A DNA stretch of 64,000 bases from Microvirga solisilvae (GCF_022808595.1 NZ_JAKUCN010000004.1:186001-250000), one strand, 5' to 3'; shown: positions 8,581 to 20,002, counted from the stretch's first letter. Notes: generated by a model from the sequence alone, not told the origin. Translations and numbers: made by a program.

Positions 8581-9786
8581 ATGCGTGAGGCTTACATCTG
8601 CGCCTATGTGCGCACGCCCATCGGCCGCTACGGCGGCACCCTGTCCAGCGTGCGCACGGACGATCTCGGCGCCGTGCCGTTGAAGGCGCTAATGGAGCGT
8701 CACTCGAAGGTTGATTTCGAAGCTGTCGACGATGTGATCTTCGGCTGCGCCAACCAGGCGGGCGAGGACAACCGCAACGTCGCCCGCATGGCCCTGCTGC
8801 TGGCGGGGCTTCCCGGTTCCGTGCCCGGCACAACCATCAACCGCCTCTGCGGCTCCGGCATGGATGCGGTGATCACGGCGGCGCGTGCCATCAAGGCTGG
8901 CGAGGCCGAACTGATGATCGCGGGCGGCGTCGAATCCATGTCGCGTGCGCCTTTTGTGATGCCCAAGGCCGAAACTGCCTTCTCCCGTGCCGCCGAGATC
9001 CATGACACCACCATCGGCTGGCGCTTCATCAATCCGCTGATGAAGCAACAATACGGCGTCGATTCCATGCCCGAGACGGGCGAGAACGTGGCCGAGGATT
9101 ATCGCGTGTCGCGTCAGGATCAGGACGCGTTTGCCCTGCGCTCGCAACAGAAGGCCGCTGCCGCGCAGGAGAACGGGCGTTTCGCGCAGGAGATCGTTCC
9201 CGTGACCATCCCGCGCCGCAAGGGCGATCCGGTGATCGTGGACAAGGACGAGCATCCGCGCGGCGACACTACGCTGGAGCAGCTGTCCAAGCTGTCGACG
9301 CCGTTCCGCAAGGACGGCACGGTGACGGCAGGCAATGCGTCGGGCGTGAATGATGGCGCGGCGGCTCTCATCATCGCTTCCGAGGATGCGGTGCGACGAT
9401 ACGGCCTGGAGCCCATTGCGCGTGTCGTGGGCGGAGCAGCAGCAGGCGTTCCGCCGCGTATCATGGGCATCGGACCGGTCCCGGCAACGCAGAAGCTCTG
9501 CGCGCGTCTTGGGCTGAAGCCGAGCGATTTCGATGTGGTGGAGCTGAACGAGGCGTTTGCCAGCCAGGGCATCGCGGTTTTGCGCGAGCTCGGCATCGCG
9601 GAGGATGCGGCGCATGTGAATCCGAATGGCGGGGCGATCGCGCTCGGCCATCCGCTCGGCATGTCGGGGGCGCGCATTACCGGCACGGCGGCATTGGAGC
9701 TGAAGCTGAAGACGAAGAGGCGGGCGCTTGCCACCATGTGCGTCGGTGTCGGCCAGGGCATCGCCATCGCGCTTGAAGCAGTTTGA
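8581..9786 (+). CDS. pcaF: 3-oxoadipyl-CoA thiolase
   Basis: Cleaves 3-oxoadipyl-CoA with CoA into succinyl-CoA and acetyl-CoA, the last step of the pathway. 401 residues. The thiolase triad is present: Cys90 in NRLCGSGMDA, His357 in GHPLGMSGAR and Cys387 in CVGVGQG. The N-terminus MREAYICAYVRTPIGRYGG is that of PcaF rather than acetyl-CoA acetyltransferases, and context supports this. Confidence 0.94.
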   Translation: MREAYICAYVRTPIGRYGGTLSSVRTDDLGAVPLKALMERHSKVDFEAVDDVIFGCANQAGEDNRNVARMALLLAGLPGSVPGTTINRLCGSGMDAVITAARAIKAGEAELMIAGGVESMSRAPFVMPKAETAFSRAAEIHDTTIGWRFINPLMKQQYGVDSMPETGENVAEDYRVSRQDQDAFALRSQQKAAAAQENGRFAQEIVPVTIPRRKGDPVIVDKDEHPRGDTTLEQLSKLSTPFRKDGTVTAGNASGVNDGAAALIIASEDAVRRYGLEPIARVVGGAAAGVPPRIMGIGPVPATQKLCARLGLKPSDFDVVELNEAFASQGIAVLRELGIAEDAAHVNPNGGAIALGHPLGMSGARITGTAALELKLKTKRRALATMCVGVGQGIAIALEAV

Positions 9787-9796
9787 GATAACGCAG

Positions 9797-10855
9797 ATGC
9801 ATCCACATCCCTTGCTCCATGCTCTTGTCGGCGACGCGGAAGTGGAGGCCTTGTTTTCGGATGAGGCCGAATTCGTCGCCATGCTGCGCGCGGAAGCCGC
9901 TTTGGCGGAGGCGGAAGGAGAGGCCGGTCTGATCGACAAGGAGGCAGCCACGCGGATCATGGATGTCTGCCGCAGCTTCACGCCCGACTGGCCGAAACTT
10001 GCTGAAGGCCTGGCGCAGGATGGCGTGGTCGTTCCGCAACTCGTCAAGCAATTGCGGGCCGCTGTCGGTGAACCGCATGCCAAGGCCATTCATTACGGCG
10101 CAACAAGCCAGGATATCATCGATACGGCGCTTATCCTGCGCCTCAAGAGTGTCGTCGATATCATCGCACAGCGAATCGCTCGTTTGAGCGAGGCGCTTCA
10201 TGCGCTTAAAGAGCGCGACGGTTCGGTTCGCCTGATGGCGCATACGCGAATGCAGCAGGCGTTGCCGTTCACCGCTGCGGACAAGGTCGATACGTGGCTG
10301 CATCCCCTTGAGCGTCACAAAGAGGCTCTGCGATCCCTCGCACCACGCCTGCTTGTTCTCCAGCTCGGCGGTCCCATCGGGACGCGTGGCGAGCTTGAGG
10401 GCCGTGGCGATGCGGTGGCGGATGTCATGGCAAAGCGCCTTGGTCTCGGCTCTGCGCCGTCCTGGCATTCCCAGCGCGACCGTATCGGTGAATTCGCGGC
10501 GTTGCTGTCACTTCTGTCGGGAACTCTCGGCAAGATCGGTCAGGATGTGGCGCTGATGGCGCAGAACGAAGTGGCCGAGGTGCGCCTTGCCTCCGGCGGT
10601 GGCTCATCCGCCATGCCGCACAAGTCAAATCCCGTTCAAGCCGAACTGCTGGTCACGCTGGCACGCTTCAATGCAGGCCTGCTCGGCACGCTGCATCAGG
10701 CACTCGTGCATGAGAACGAGCGTTCGGGCGCGGCCTGGACGCTGGAATGGATGGTTCTGCCGCAGATGGTGGGGGCCACGGCTGCGGGCTTGAACAAGGC
10801 GCAGGCCTTGATCGGCAGTATGAGCTTTGTGGCCTCACAGGCACCCAAGCATTAG
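9797..10855 (+). CDS. pcaB: 3-carboxy-cis,cis-muconate cycloisomerase
   Basis: Converts 3-carboxy-cis,cis-muconate to 4-carboxymuconolactone, the step between PcaHG and PcaC. 352 residues, a member of the fumarase/aspartase superfamily with the signature GGGSSAMPHKSNPVQAE near residue 270. The shorter, proteobacterial form of PcaB. I used the ATG at 9797, ten bases after pcaF, giving MHPHPLLHALVGDAEV. The stop overlaps the stop of a converging minus-strand gene by three bases. Confidence 0.93.
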   Translation: MHPHPLLHALVGDAEVEALFSDEAEFVAMLRAEAALAEAEGEAGLIDKEAATRIMDVCRSFTPDWPKLAEGLAQDGVVVPQLVKQLRAAVGEPHAKAIHYGATSQDIIDTALILRLKSVVDIIAQRIARLSEALHALKERDGSVRLMAHTRMQQALPFTAADKVDTWLHPLERHKEALRSLAPRLLVLQLGGPIGTRGELEGRGDAVADVMAKRLGLGSAPSWHSQRDRIGEFAALLSLLSGTLGKIGQDVALMAQNEVAEVRLASGGGSSAMPHKSNPVQAELLVTLARFNAGLLGTLHQALVHENERSGAAWTLEWMVLPQMVGATAAGLNKAQALIGSMSFVASQAPKH

Positions 10856-11019
10856 GCATCGCCGACGATGACAGTCACCCTGCCACTTCCATCGCAATCG
10901 GGACAAGGTTTCTGGTTCAACTCGCCAGAACCGTTGCAGGTGGGGCAGATGTTCTCGCCGGTCTGCTTTGTGCCGGGTGCATCTTCATCGCCGGGATTTT
11001 TTCTGTCCTCTTCAGCCAT
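10852..11019 (-). CDS. Small zinc-finger-like protein with two CxxCxGxG motifs
   Basis: A 55-residue protein with an acidic, Pro/Gly-rich N-terminus (MAEEDRKNPGDEDAPG) and two DnaJ-type cysteine motifs, CPTCNGSG and CPDCDGSG, about 16 residues apart, which together could bind one zinc ion. The start is the ATG at 11019; GGAG lies nine bases before it, and the longer frame to 11112 has no such support. It lies tail to tail with pcaB and head to head with pobA, on the opposite strand to every gene nearby. Very short proteins of this design recur in alphaproteobacteria, to my knowledge without a proven role; a chaperone-like or zinc-buffering role would be speculation. Confidence 0.75.
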   Translation of the reverse strand: MAEEDRKNPGDEDAPGTKQTGENICPTCNGSGELNQKPCPDCDGSGRVTVIVGDA

Positions 11020-11089
11020 CGCTTCATCTCCGTTGCAGGAGGAACGCCGTATGTCACGCAGCGGTTCGCTTCGGGAATGCGAGCGCTGA

Positions 11090-12316
<1,227 letters not shown>

Positions 12317-12386
12317 GCTCTCAGGGGTGTGAACAGTCCCTAAGACCAGTATGGACAGAAGGCGACCAATATGAGACCAGTTAGGG

Positions 12387-13265
12387 GTGAACCCGACTGG
12401 CCCTGAACCCCTTTTCCGGTCCTTGTACCGGCAATCATTGGCAGGCTCCCGTATCAATGAGGACGGGCTGGGCCTGCTTGGGCCTTGCGCCTGGATCATC
12501 GACGGCGCCACGGGTTTGTCCACCGAACAGCTGACCAAGGGCGGCAGCGATGCCGCTTGGCTCGCGGGCACCATCGGGGAAACCCTGGAGCGGCTCGCGA
12601 GCGACGACCGAGCCGGCGCGGAATACCTGAAGCGCCTTGAATCCGAGGTCGAAGGGCTGTTCAAGGAGGTGACCGCTCATCTGCCGGGTCACCATCTGCA
12701 TCATGCCCCTTCGGCATGCCTCGGCTTTGTTCGTGCGCAGGCAGGCGGTGCCGGAAAGGTGCGGGTCGAAGGCTCTTTCCTTGGCGACGTAGTGGCCCTG
12801 GTTCCGACGGAGCAGGGAATCGTGCGCTGGACGGATGAGCGCGCCAAGCCCTTCGAGCGGAAGACCCTCGCGGCGCTGGAGGCCGGAGGCCATGAGCCCG
12901 GCCAGATGCCCGAGGCGGTGAGACAGCAAATTTTCGAGAACCGCACCAAGCTCAACCAGCCGGAAGGTTACTGGGTCGTGAGCCCGTGCCATCCATGGGC
13001 GGGCCATGAGCTGCGGTTCGAGGCTGACGTTAAGGCGGGCGAGATCATCGTTCTCGCGACCGATGGCTTCATGCGCCTCGTCGATGTTTTTTCAGCTTAC
13101 ACGGATCGCACTCTCCATGCCGCTCTGAAAGAGGGCAGGGGAGACGATCTGATCGAGGAATTACGCGCACTGGAGCGTGGCGACTCCCTCTCGGGAGCTT
13201 ACCCGCGTGTCAAAATGCACGATGATGCGACAGTGCTCGTGATCGCAGCCGAGACAGGCGGCTGA
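12387..13265 (+). CDS. PP2C-type protein phosphatase domain protein
   Basis: A 292-residue cytoplasmic protein with no signal peptide or membrane helix. Motifs of the PPM/PP2C metal-dependent Ser/Thr phosphatases can be seen in order: NEDGLG (about residue 25), WIIDGATGL (about 37, first metal aspartate), LATDGFMRLVD (about 225) and HDDATVLVIA near the C-terminus. The domain is therefore complete though divergent. The GTG at 12387 is the first start in the frame but lacks a good ribosome site; a TTG at 12423 is an alternative. It stands alone between pobA and a sugar transport operon with no kinase or anti-sigma partner beside it, so the target is unknown. Confidence 0.75.
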   Translation: MNPTGPEPLFRSLYRQSLAGSRINEDGLGLLGPCAWIIDGATGLSTEQLTKGGSDAAWLAGTIGETLERLASDDRAGAEYLKRLESEVEGLFKEVTAHLPGHHLHHAPSACLGFVRAQAGGAGKVRVEGSFLGDVVALVPTEQGIVRWTDERAKPFERKTLAALEAGGHEPGQMPEAVRQQIFENRTKLNQPEGYWVVSPCHPWAGHELRFEADVKAGEIIVLATDGFMRLVDVFSAYTDRTLHAALKEGRGDDLIEELRALERGDSLSGAYPRVKMHDDATVLVIAAETGG

Positions 13266-13273
13266 CAAGAATT

Positions 13274-13304
13274 CCGAAGGGCGATCCTCAAAAGCGCTCT
13301 TCGG
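13274..13304 (+). other. Intergenic hairpin before the sugar operon
   Basis: Ten paired bases (CCGAAGGGCG at 13274-13283 with CGCTCTTCGG at 13295-13304, one G-T pair) around an 11-base loop. No T-run follows, so it may be a weak terminator of the PP2C-like gene or a leader structure of the next operon. Confidence 0.45.
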
Positions 13305-13341
13305 TGGGAGGACTAAGGACTTAACAATGAGGGATCTCACA

Positions 13342-14592
13342 ATGAAACTCACCCGACGCATTCTGATGGGCGCTGCCGCCGGCAGCTTCATCTTCTCTGC
13401 CGGCGCCGCCATGGCGCAGCAGACCGAGCTCACCTTCTGGAGCTGGCGCCAGGAAGACAAGGCGTTCTACCAGGACGCCATCAAGAAGTTCCAGGCGAAG
13501 GAGCCGAACATCTCGATCAAGTTCGAGACCTACGCTCCTGAGAACTACCAGACCATTCTCTCGACCGCGCTCGCTGCCGGCCGCGGCCCGGATGTGATCC
13601 AGGTTCGCGCCTACGGCAACCTCGAGACCATCGCGACCCCAGGCTATCTGCTTGCGCTCGACAAGACCAACGTGCCGGAACTGGCGAACTTCCCCGAGGC
13701 TGCTCTCGCCGCCGAGACGCTGCGCGCCGATGGCAAGGTCTATGCCGTGCCGTTCGCCATGCAGACCCAGCTCGTGGTCTATAACAAGAAGATCTTCAAG
13801 GATAACGGCCTGAACCCGCCGAAGACCTGGGACGAGCTGATGACGCTCGCACAGGCCTTGAAGGCCAAGAACATCACGCCGTTCGGCAACGGCACTGCGA
13901 CCGCCTGGCAGAACGAGACCATTGTCGGCGGCCTGCTGTCGTCGATGCTCGGCCAGCAATTCGAGGCGGACATCGTGTCCGGTAAGGCAAACTTCACCGA
14001 TGCGCGCTTCGTGAATGCGCTCACAAAGCTGAAGGACGTGAGCCAGTACTTCTCGCCGAACTTCACCGGCGTCGATTACCCGTCCTCGCAGCAGCTCTTC
14101 GTGGCTGGCCGCGCGGCCATGTTCGCTGGCGGCTCCTATGAAGTCGCGAACTTCAAGAACCAGAACCCCACGCTCGATCTCGGCGTGTTCCCGGCGCCTG
14201 TCCTGAAGGCTGGCGATCAGGCGCTTGTCGCTACCTATTACGATGGCGGCTATGCGGTGAACGCGAAGAGCGAGAAGAAGGACGCTGCGCTGAAGTTCGT
14301 GCGCTTCCTCGCCACGCCGGAATACGGCACGTCCTTCACCAACACCCTGAAGAACCTGTCGCCGATCAAGGGTATCAAGATCGAGGACGCGATCACGCAG
14401 GATGTGGCTAAGCTCACCGAGAACGCCATGTCCTACCTGATGCTCGTGCGCTTCCGCTATAACGAGCCGAGCGGCTCGGTGCTGCTGCAGTCGAACGTGC
14501 AGAAGATGCTCGCCGGTCAGCAGACGCCTGAGCAGGCCGCTGCCGAGATCAACAAGGGCATCGCGACCTACTACAAGCCGTTCCAGAAGTAA
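13342..14592 (+). CDS. Sugar ABC transporter periplasmic binding protein (family 1)
   Basis: Secreted solute receptor of the carbohydrate-uptake-1 group, 416 residues from the chosen start. The signal peptide is clear (MKLTRRILMGAAAG, hydrophobic core, cut near AMAQQ), then TELTFWSWRQEDKAF starts the mature domain. Of two in-frame ATGs (13327 and 13342) the second has GAGGGA eight bases before it. It leads an operon with two permeases, nanE and a MalK/UgpC-type ATPase. A GC-rich hairpin and a dispersed repeat follow the gene. The sugar cannot be read from sequence; nanE suggests an amino sugar such as N-acetylmannosamine or sialic acid derivatives. Confidence 0.9.
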   Translation: MKLTRRILMGAAAGSFIFSAGAAMAQQTELTFWSWRQEDKAFYQDAIKKFQAKEPNISIKFETYAPENYQTILSTALAAGRGPDVIQVRAYGNLETIATPGYLLALDKTNVPELANFPEAALAAETLRADGKVYAVPFAMQTQLVVYNKKIFKDNGLNPPKTWDELMTLAQALKAKNITPFGNGTATAWQNETIVGGLLSSMLGQQFEADIVSGKANFTDARFVNALTKLKDVSQYFSPNFTGVDYPSSQQLFVAGRAAMFAGGSYEVANFKNQNPTLDLGVFPAPVLKAGDQALVATYYDGGYAVNAKSEKKDAALKFVRFLATPEYGTSFTNTLKNLSPIKGIKIEDAITQDVAKLTENAMSYLMLVRFRYNEPSGSVLLQSNVQKMLAGQQTPEQAAAEINKGIATYYKPFQK

Positions 14593-14605
14593 GGTTTCGG
14601 CAAGG

Positions 14606-14628
14606 GAGCGGCGGCTTTGCCGCCGCTC
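14606..14628 (+). other. GC-rich hairpin after binding-protein gene
   Basis: A perfect 10-bp inverted repeat GAGCGGCGGC/GCCGCCGCTC with a TTT loop, 13 bases after the stop codon. No T-tract follows. Likely protects the upstream mRNA end or partly terminates, giving more receptor than permease. Confidence 0.6.
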
Positions 14629-14650
14629 TCGAAGGTTCTACAAACCTCCA

Positions 14651-14756
14651 CCTCATCCTGAGGGCCTGCGCAGCAGGCGTCTCGAAGGATGATCCAGTGA
14701 ACGCTGGAGACGCCTCGTCCTTCGAGACGGACCTACCGGTCCTCCTCAGGATGAGG
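14651..14756. repeat. Dispersed palindromic repeat, copy 1
   Basis: A 106-bp element bounded by perfect 13-bp inverted ends (CCTCATCCTGAGG at 14651-14663, its complement at 14744-14756), with a second inverted pair inside (CGTCTCGAAGGA at 14678-14689, complement at 14718-14729). A second, similar element is at 61149-61266. It encodes nothing and can fold into a long stem. I recall elements of this type as abundant intergenic repeats in Rhizobiales genomes. Confidence 0.85.
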
Positions 14757-14791
14757 CTAAGGCGGAGGCAATCCGTAAGGTTTGCACATCC

Positions 14792-15724
14792 ATGCCCGTC
14801 TCGCCCAAACAGGCCCGCACGCTGAAGCATCGCAGCTGGGTGGCGTTTCTCGTCGTCCCGCCCATCGTCTTCATGTCGCTGTTCGTGGTCTATCCGATCC
14901 TGTCCGCCTTCGCTTACGCCTTCTATGAATGGCGCGGGATGGCGCGAGGCGAATTTGTGGGGCTGGCGAACTTCAAGGAAGTGCTGTTCGGCGCCACCAT
15001 GGCGCCTACCGTGTGGAATGCCTTCCTGCACAATGTCTATGCGCTCATTGCGCTCATGATCATCCAGAACGGCGGCGGATTCTTGCTCGCATGGCTGCTC
15101 TACAAAGAGCCCTTCGGCTTCCGTTTCCATCGCGTGGCGGTGTTCGTGCCGGTGGTTCTGTCGACGATCATCGTGGGCTTCCTCTGGAAGCTCTTCCTCA
15201 ATCCGAATTTCGGCATCATCAATCAGGCGCTCTATTCCTTGGGCCTCGATTCATGGGCCAAGCCGTGGCTGGGCGATTCATCGACCGCGCTCGGCGCGCT
15301 CATCCTCGCCAATGCGTGGCACTTCGTGGGCTTCCCCACGCTCGTCTATCTGGCCGGCATGCAACGCATCCCGTCCGAGATCATCGAGGCGGCGCGGCTC
15401 GACGGTACGAGCGAGTGGCAGCTGTTGAAGAACATCGTGTGGCCGCTTGTGGCGCCGAGCACCACCATCCTGTTCACGCTGCTCTTCATCGGCGCGTTCA
15501 ATTGGTTCGAAATTCCGTATGTAATGGTGGGTCTCGACGGTTCGCCCTTCGGTACCACTGACGTGCTCGGCCTCGTCTTCTACCGCACGGCCTTCGGCAA
15601 CCAGAGCGCCAGCATCCAGAACTTCGGCCTGGGCTCCGCGCTTGCCACCCTCATCTTCCTCTTCATCGTCGTCTTCGCGTCCACGCTTACCCTGTGGCTG
15701 CGCCGTCGGGAGATTCAGTTTTGA
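14792..15724 (+). CDS. Sugar ABC transporter permease (MalF/UgpA type)
   Basis: Inner-membrane permease of 310 residues with six predicted membrane segments; the first covers roughly residues 15-40 (WVAFLVVPPIVFMSLFVVYP). The cytoplasmic EAA loop is visible as EIIEAARLDGTSEWQLLKNIVWP near residue 200. It follows the dispersed repeat and overlaps the second permease gene by four bases (TTGA). Works with the next gene as the channel for the sugar bound by the preceding receptor. Confidence 0.9.
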   Translation: MPVSPKQARTLKHRSWVAFLVVPPIVFMSLFVVYPILSAFAYAFYEWRGMARGEFVGLANFKEVLFGATMAPTVWNAFLHNVYALIALMIIQNGGGFLLAWLLYKEPFGFRFHRVAVFVPVVLSTIIVGFLWKLFLNPNFGIINQALYSLGLDSWAKPWLGDSSTALGALILANAWHFVGFPTLVYLAGMQRIPSEIIEAARLDGTSEWQLLKNIVWPLVAPSTTILFTLLFIGAFNWFEIPYVMVGLDGSPFGTTDVLGLVFYRTAFGNQSASIQNFGLGSALATLIFLFIVVFASTLTLWLRRREIQF

Positions 15725-16572
15725 CCGCCCTGGCCAGTTCCTCCGCATCGCGCAAGCCCATCTCCTTCGCGTTTCTCGCGCAGGTGATCCTGATCGCGAA
15801 TTCCTTCATCATGCTCTATCCGGTCGTGGTGATGGTGCTTTCCGCCTTCAAATCCACGGGCGAGATCTTCGAGCATCCCTTCGCGCTGCCCAATTTCACG
15901 CAAGTCGGCAACTTCGCCAAGGTTCTCGGCGAAACCTCGATGCCGACCTACTTCATGAACTCGATCATCGTGACGGGCGCATCGATCATCCTGATCCTCG
16001 TGCTTGGCACCATGGCGGGCTATGCGGTGGCGCGTTATGAATCGCGCACCAACACCTTCATCCTGCTGTTCTTCCTCGCGGGCCTGATGCTGCCCCTGAA
16101 GCTCGCGGTGATCCCGCTCTTCATCCTGTTGCGCGACCTCAACCTGCTCGACAGCCGCTGGAGCCTCATCGTCACCTATACGGCCATCGGCCTGCCATCG
16201 GCCGTGTTCATCATGGCGGGCTTCCTGCGCTCGCTGCCTTCTGAACTGGAGGATGCTGCGCGCATCGACGGTGCGTCGGAGCCGCGCATCATGTGGTCGG
16301 TCATGCTGCCGCTCGCGCGCCCGCCCATGGCAATCGCCGCCATTCAGAATGCAGTGCCGATCTGGAACGACTTCTTCTTCCCGCTCGTGTTCATCCAGAC
16401 CGATGCTTACAAGACGCTGCCGCAGGGCCTCACGACTTTCATGGGTGAGTACACCACCGATTGGGGCATGCTGTTCGCGGGCCTGACTATCGCGGCTGCA
16501 CCGATCACGCTTCTCTACATCGCCCTGTCGCGCCAGTTCATCCAGGGCATGACGGCGGGAGCGGTGAAGTAA
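15721..16572 (+). CDS. Sugar ABC transporter permease (MalG/UgpE type)
   Basis: Second permease, 283 residues from the TTG at 15721. This start overlaps the previous stop (TTGA) and has GGGAG eight bases before it; the longer frame from 15694 lies inside the upstream gene. About six membrane helices; the EAA loop is LEDAARIDGASEPRIMWSVMLP near residue 190. The stop is one base before nanE. Confidence 0.88.
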   Translation: MTALASSSASRKPISFAFLAQVILIANSFIMLYPVVVMVLSAFKSTGEIFEHPFALPNFTQVGNFAKVLGETSMPTYFMNSIIVTGASIILILVLGTMAGYAVARYESRTNTFILLFFLAGLMLPLKLAVIPLFILLRDLNLLDSRWSLIVTYTAIGLPSAVFIMAGFLRSLPSELEDAARIDGASEPRIMWSVMLPLARPPMAIAAIQNAVPIWNDFFFPLVFIQTDAYKTLPQGLTTFMGEYTTDWGMLFAGLTIAAAPITLLYIALSRQFIQGMTAGAVK

Positions 16573-16573
16573 G

Positions 16574-17254
16574 ATGCCGATTCCGAAAGGCGCTCTCGTC
16601 GTATCTTGCCAGGCCCGTGCGGACAATCCGCTGCACGGCCCTGTCTACATGTCCGCCATGGCGCTCGCCGCGGAGGCTGGCGGCGCGAAGGGCATTCGCG
16701 CCAATGGCGTCGAGGACATCGCTGCCATTCGTGCTGTGACGAGCTTGCCGATCATCGGCATTGCGAAAGTGTGGAACGACCGCTTCCCGGTTTACATCAC
16801 GCCGGGCTTCGATGATGCTGCCCGCATTGCGAAGGCCGGCGCCGATATCATCGGCCTCGATGCCACGGTGCGCCCCCGCGACGGCGAGCCGGTGGATCGC
16901 CTGATCGCTAGCATTCGCGGCGAACTCGGCAAGGAAGTCTTTGCCGATATTTCTACGCTCGATGAAGGCAAGGCCGCACACGCCTATGGCGCAACCTATG
17001 TGGCGACGACGCTCTCCGGTTACACGGAAGAGACAGCTTCGCGCAAAGGCGAGGGCCCCGACTTGGAATTGCTGGAGGCGCTTGCCGCAGCCATTCCCGC
17101 GCCGGTCGTGGCGGAGGGCCGTTTCGACACGCCTGAGCTTGTGGCTGAAGCCTTCAAGCGCGGCGCCCATGCGGTGGTGGTGGGAACGATGATCACCAAT
17201 CCGCGCGAAATCACCAAGAAATTCGTCCGTGCCGCAGAAGCACGGAACCCATAA
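16574..17254 (+). CDS. nanE: N-acetylmannosamine-6-phosphate 2-epimerase
   Basis: TIM-barrel epimerase of 226 residues converting N-acetylmannosamine-6-phosphate to N-acetylglucosamine-6-phosphate. Family motifs are present: [14 protein letters not shown] at the N-terminus, [31 protein letters not shown], and AEGRFDTPE near the phosphate site, ending with [14 protein letters not shown]. It sits inside the transporter operon, one base after the second permease, so it most likely acts on the imported sugar after phosphorylation. No NanK kinase or NanA lyase is visible in the window, so the pathway is incomplete here. Confidence 0.88.
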   Translation: MPIPKGALVVSCQARADNPLHGPVYMSAMALAAEAGGAKGIRANGVEDIAAIRAVTSLPIIGIAKVWNDRFPVYITPGFDDAARIAKAGADIIGLDATVRPRDGEPVDRLIASIRGELGKEVFADISTLDEGKAAHAYGATYVATTLSGYTEETASRKGEGPDLELLEALAAAIPAPVVAEGRFDTPELVAEAFKRGAHAVVVGTMITNPREITKKFVRAAEARNP

Positions 17255-17265
17255 GGGAGACCAGA

Positions 17266-18336
<1,071 letters not shown>

Positions 18337-18413
18337 AGGACACACGGAAACGTGAAGGCACCATCGGCGTTCCCGGGTGTACCTCTATCAGAGGTTTGAA
18401 ACGAGGTTTCGCC

Positions 18414-19358
18414 GTGTTGATCCGTCGCCCGTCCGATATCCTTCCCTCCGAGATCACCCCTCGGGAGATTTATCTCAACCGTCGGCAATGGATGGCCGGG
18501 GCCGCAGGGCTCGGCCTCGCAGCCGCCTTTCCAGGATGGGCGGAAGCTGCGCCGTTATCGGCGGCCAAGAGTCCCTTCTCCACGGACGAGAAGCTCACGA
18601 GCCGCGAGGACGTGACGAGCTACAACAATTACTACGAGTTCGGTGTCGACAAGGACGATCCGGCGAAAAACGCGGGAACGCTCAAGACGTCGCCCTGGAC
18701 GGTGAAGATCGACGGGCTTGTCGGCAAGCCGCAGGAGATCGGCATCGAGGATCTGATCAAATCATCCACTCTCGAAGAGCGCATCTATCGCATGCGCTGC
18801 GTCGAAGGCTGGTCGATGGTGATCCCGTGGGTCGGCTTCCCGCTCTCCGATCTCATCAAGCGCGCGGAGCCGCTGGGCAGCGCAAAGTATGTAGCGTTCG
18901 AGACCGCTAATCGTCCGAACGAGATGTCGGGCCTGCGTACGGTCTTTCCTGTGCTCGACTGGCCTTACACGGAAGGCCTGCGGCTCGATGAAGCCATGCA
19001 TCCGCTGACCATCCTCGCGGTCGGCCTCTATGGCGAGACGCTGCCGAACCAGAATGGCGCGCCGATCCGTCTCGTAGTGCCGTGGAAATACGGCTTTAAG
19101 GGCATCAAATCGATCACGCGTATCAGCTTTGTGGAGAAGCAGCCGCAGACGGCCTGGAACAAGCAGACACCGAGCGAGTACGGCTTCTATGCCAACGTGA
19201 ATCCGAACGTGGACCATCCGCGCTGGAGCCAGGCGACAGAGCGCAGGATCGGGGAGGGCGGCTTGTTCGCCAAGCGCCGTCCCACGCTCATGTTCAACGG
19301 TTATGCGGAGCAGGTGGCAAGCCTTTATAACGGCATGGACCTGAAGAAGTATTACTGA
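18414..19358 (+). CDS. msrP: Periplasmic methionine sulfoxide reductase, molybdopterin subunit
   Basis: Tat-exported molybdoenzyme (formerly YedY) that repairs oxidised methionine in envelope proteins. From the GTG at 18414 (GAGG seven bases before) it has 314 residues; the TTG at 18396 is less likely. The twin-arginine signal [12 protein letters not shown] is at residues 22-33. The molybdenum ligand is Cys129 in RMRCVEGW, within the sulfite-oxidase fold. The C-terminus ends NGMDLKKYY as in this family. Its stop overlaps the msrQ start. A molybdate importer follows, which fits the cofactor need. Confidence 0.93.
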   Translation: MLIRRPSDILPSEITPREIYLNRRQWMAGAAGLGLAAAFPGWAEAAPLSAAKSPFSTDEKLTSREDVTSYNNYYEFGVDKDDPAKNAGTLKTSPWTVKIDGLVGKPQEIGIEDLIKSSTLEERIYRMRCVEGWSMVIPWVGFPLSDLIKRAEPLGSAKYVAFETANRPNEMSGLRTVFPVLDWPYTEGLRLDEAMHPLTILAVGLYGETLPNQNGAPIRLVVPWKYGFKGIKSITRISFVEKQPQTAWNKQTPSEYGFYANVNPNVDHPRWSQATERRIGEGGLFAKRRPTLMFNGYAEQVASLYNGMDLKKYY

Positions 19359-20002
19359 TGCAGGAACGCGCTTCCGTTCAGGCTGCTAAAAAGGGCTTCG
19401 CGCTGCCGCAGGTGCCGAAGATCCTTGTCTACATCGTCGGCTTCATTCCTGCTGTCTGGCTGTTCTATGCGGGCATCACCGATCAGCTCGGCGCGGACCC
19501 CATGCGCACGCTGGAGCAGGAGCTCGGCGAATGGGCGTTCCGCTTCCTCATCGCAACACTCACGATCACGCCTCTGCGCCAGCTTTTCTCCGTCAATCTT
19601 CTGCGCTATCGCCGCGCCATCGGGCTGCTCGCGTTCTATTACGCGCTCCTGCATCTCATCACCTATACGGTGCTCGACCAGGGGCTCGATTTCGCGGCCA
19701 TCGGCGCGGATATCGTGAAGCGGCCCTACATCACCATCGGCATGGCGACCTTCGTCATTCTCGTGCCGCTCGCCATCACCTCCAACAATCTCTCGATCCG
19801 CCGTCTGGGCGGGCAGGCCTGGGCAAAGCTGCATAAGCTTGTCTACCTCGCCGCCATCGGTGCCGCGCTCCACTTCATCCTCGTGGTGAAGTCCTGGCCG
19901 CTGGAACCGCTGATCTATGCGGCTATCGTCGCCGTTCTCCTCGGCTATCGTCTTGTGCGCTCCCTGGGGAGGAAGCCCGCGCCTCGCCGCCGCCCGGCTT
20001 GA
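19358..20002 (+). CDS. msrQ: MsrQ heme-binding membrane subunit
   Basis: Inner-membrane b-type heme protein (formerly YedZ) passing electrons from the quinone pool or flavin to MsrP. 214 residues with about six helices and conserved histidines in the ferric-reductase-like core (YYALLHLITY, KLHKLVYLAA, AALHFILVV). A hydrophilic leader of some 20 residues precedes the first helix. It begins within the msrP stop (TGATG). The basic tail RRRPA ends 55 bases before a short ORF that leads to modB. Confidence 0.92.
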   Translation: MQERASVQAAKKGFALPQVPKILVYIVGFIPAVWLFYAGITDQLGADPMRTLEQELGEWAFRFLIATLTITPLRQLFSVNLLRYRRAIGLLAFYYALLHLITYTVLDQGLDFAAIGADIVKRPYITIGMATFVILVPLAITSNNLSIRRLGGQAWAKLHKLVYLAAIGAALHFILVVKSWPLEPLIYAAIVAVLLGYRLVRSLGRKPAPRRRPA

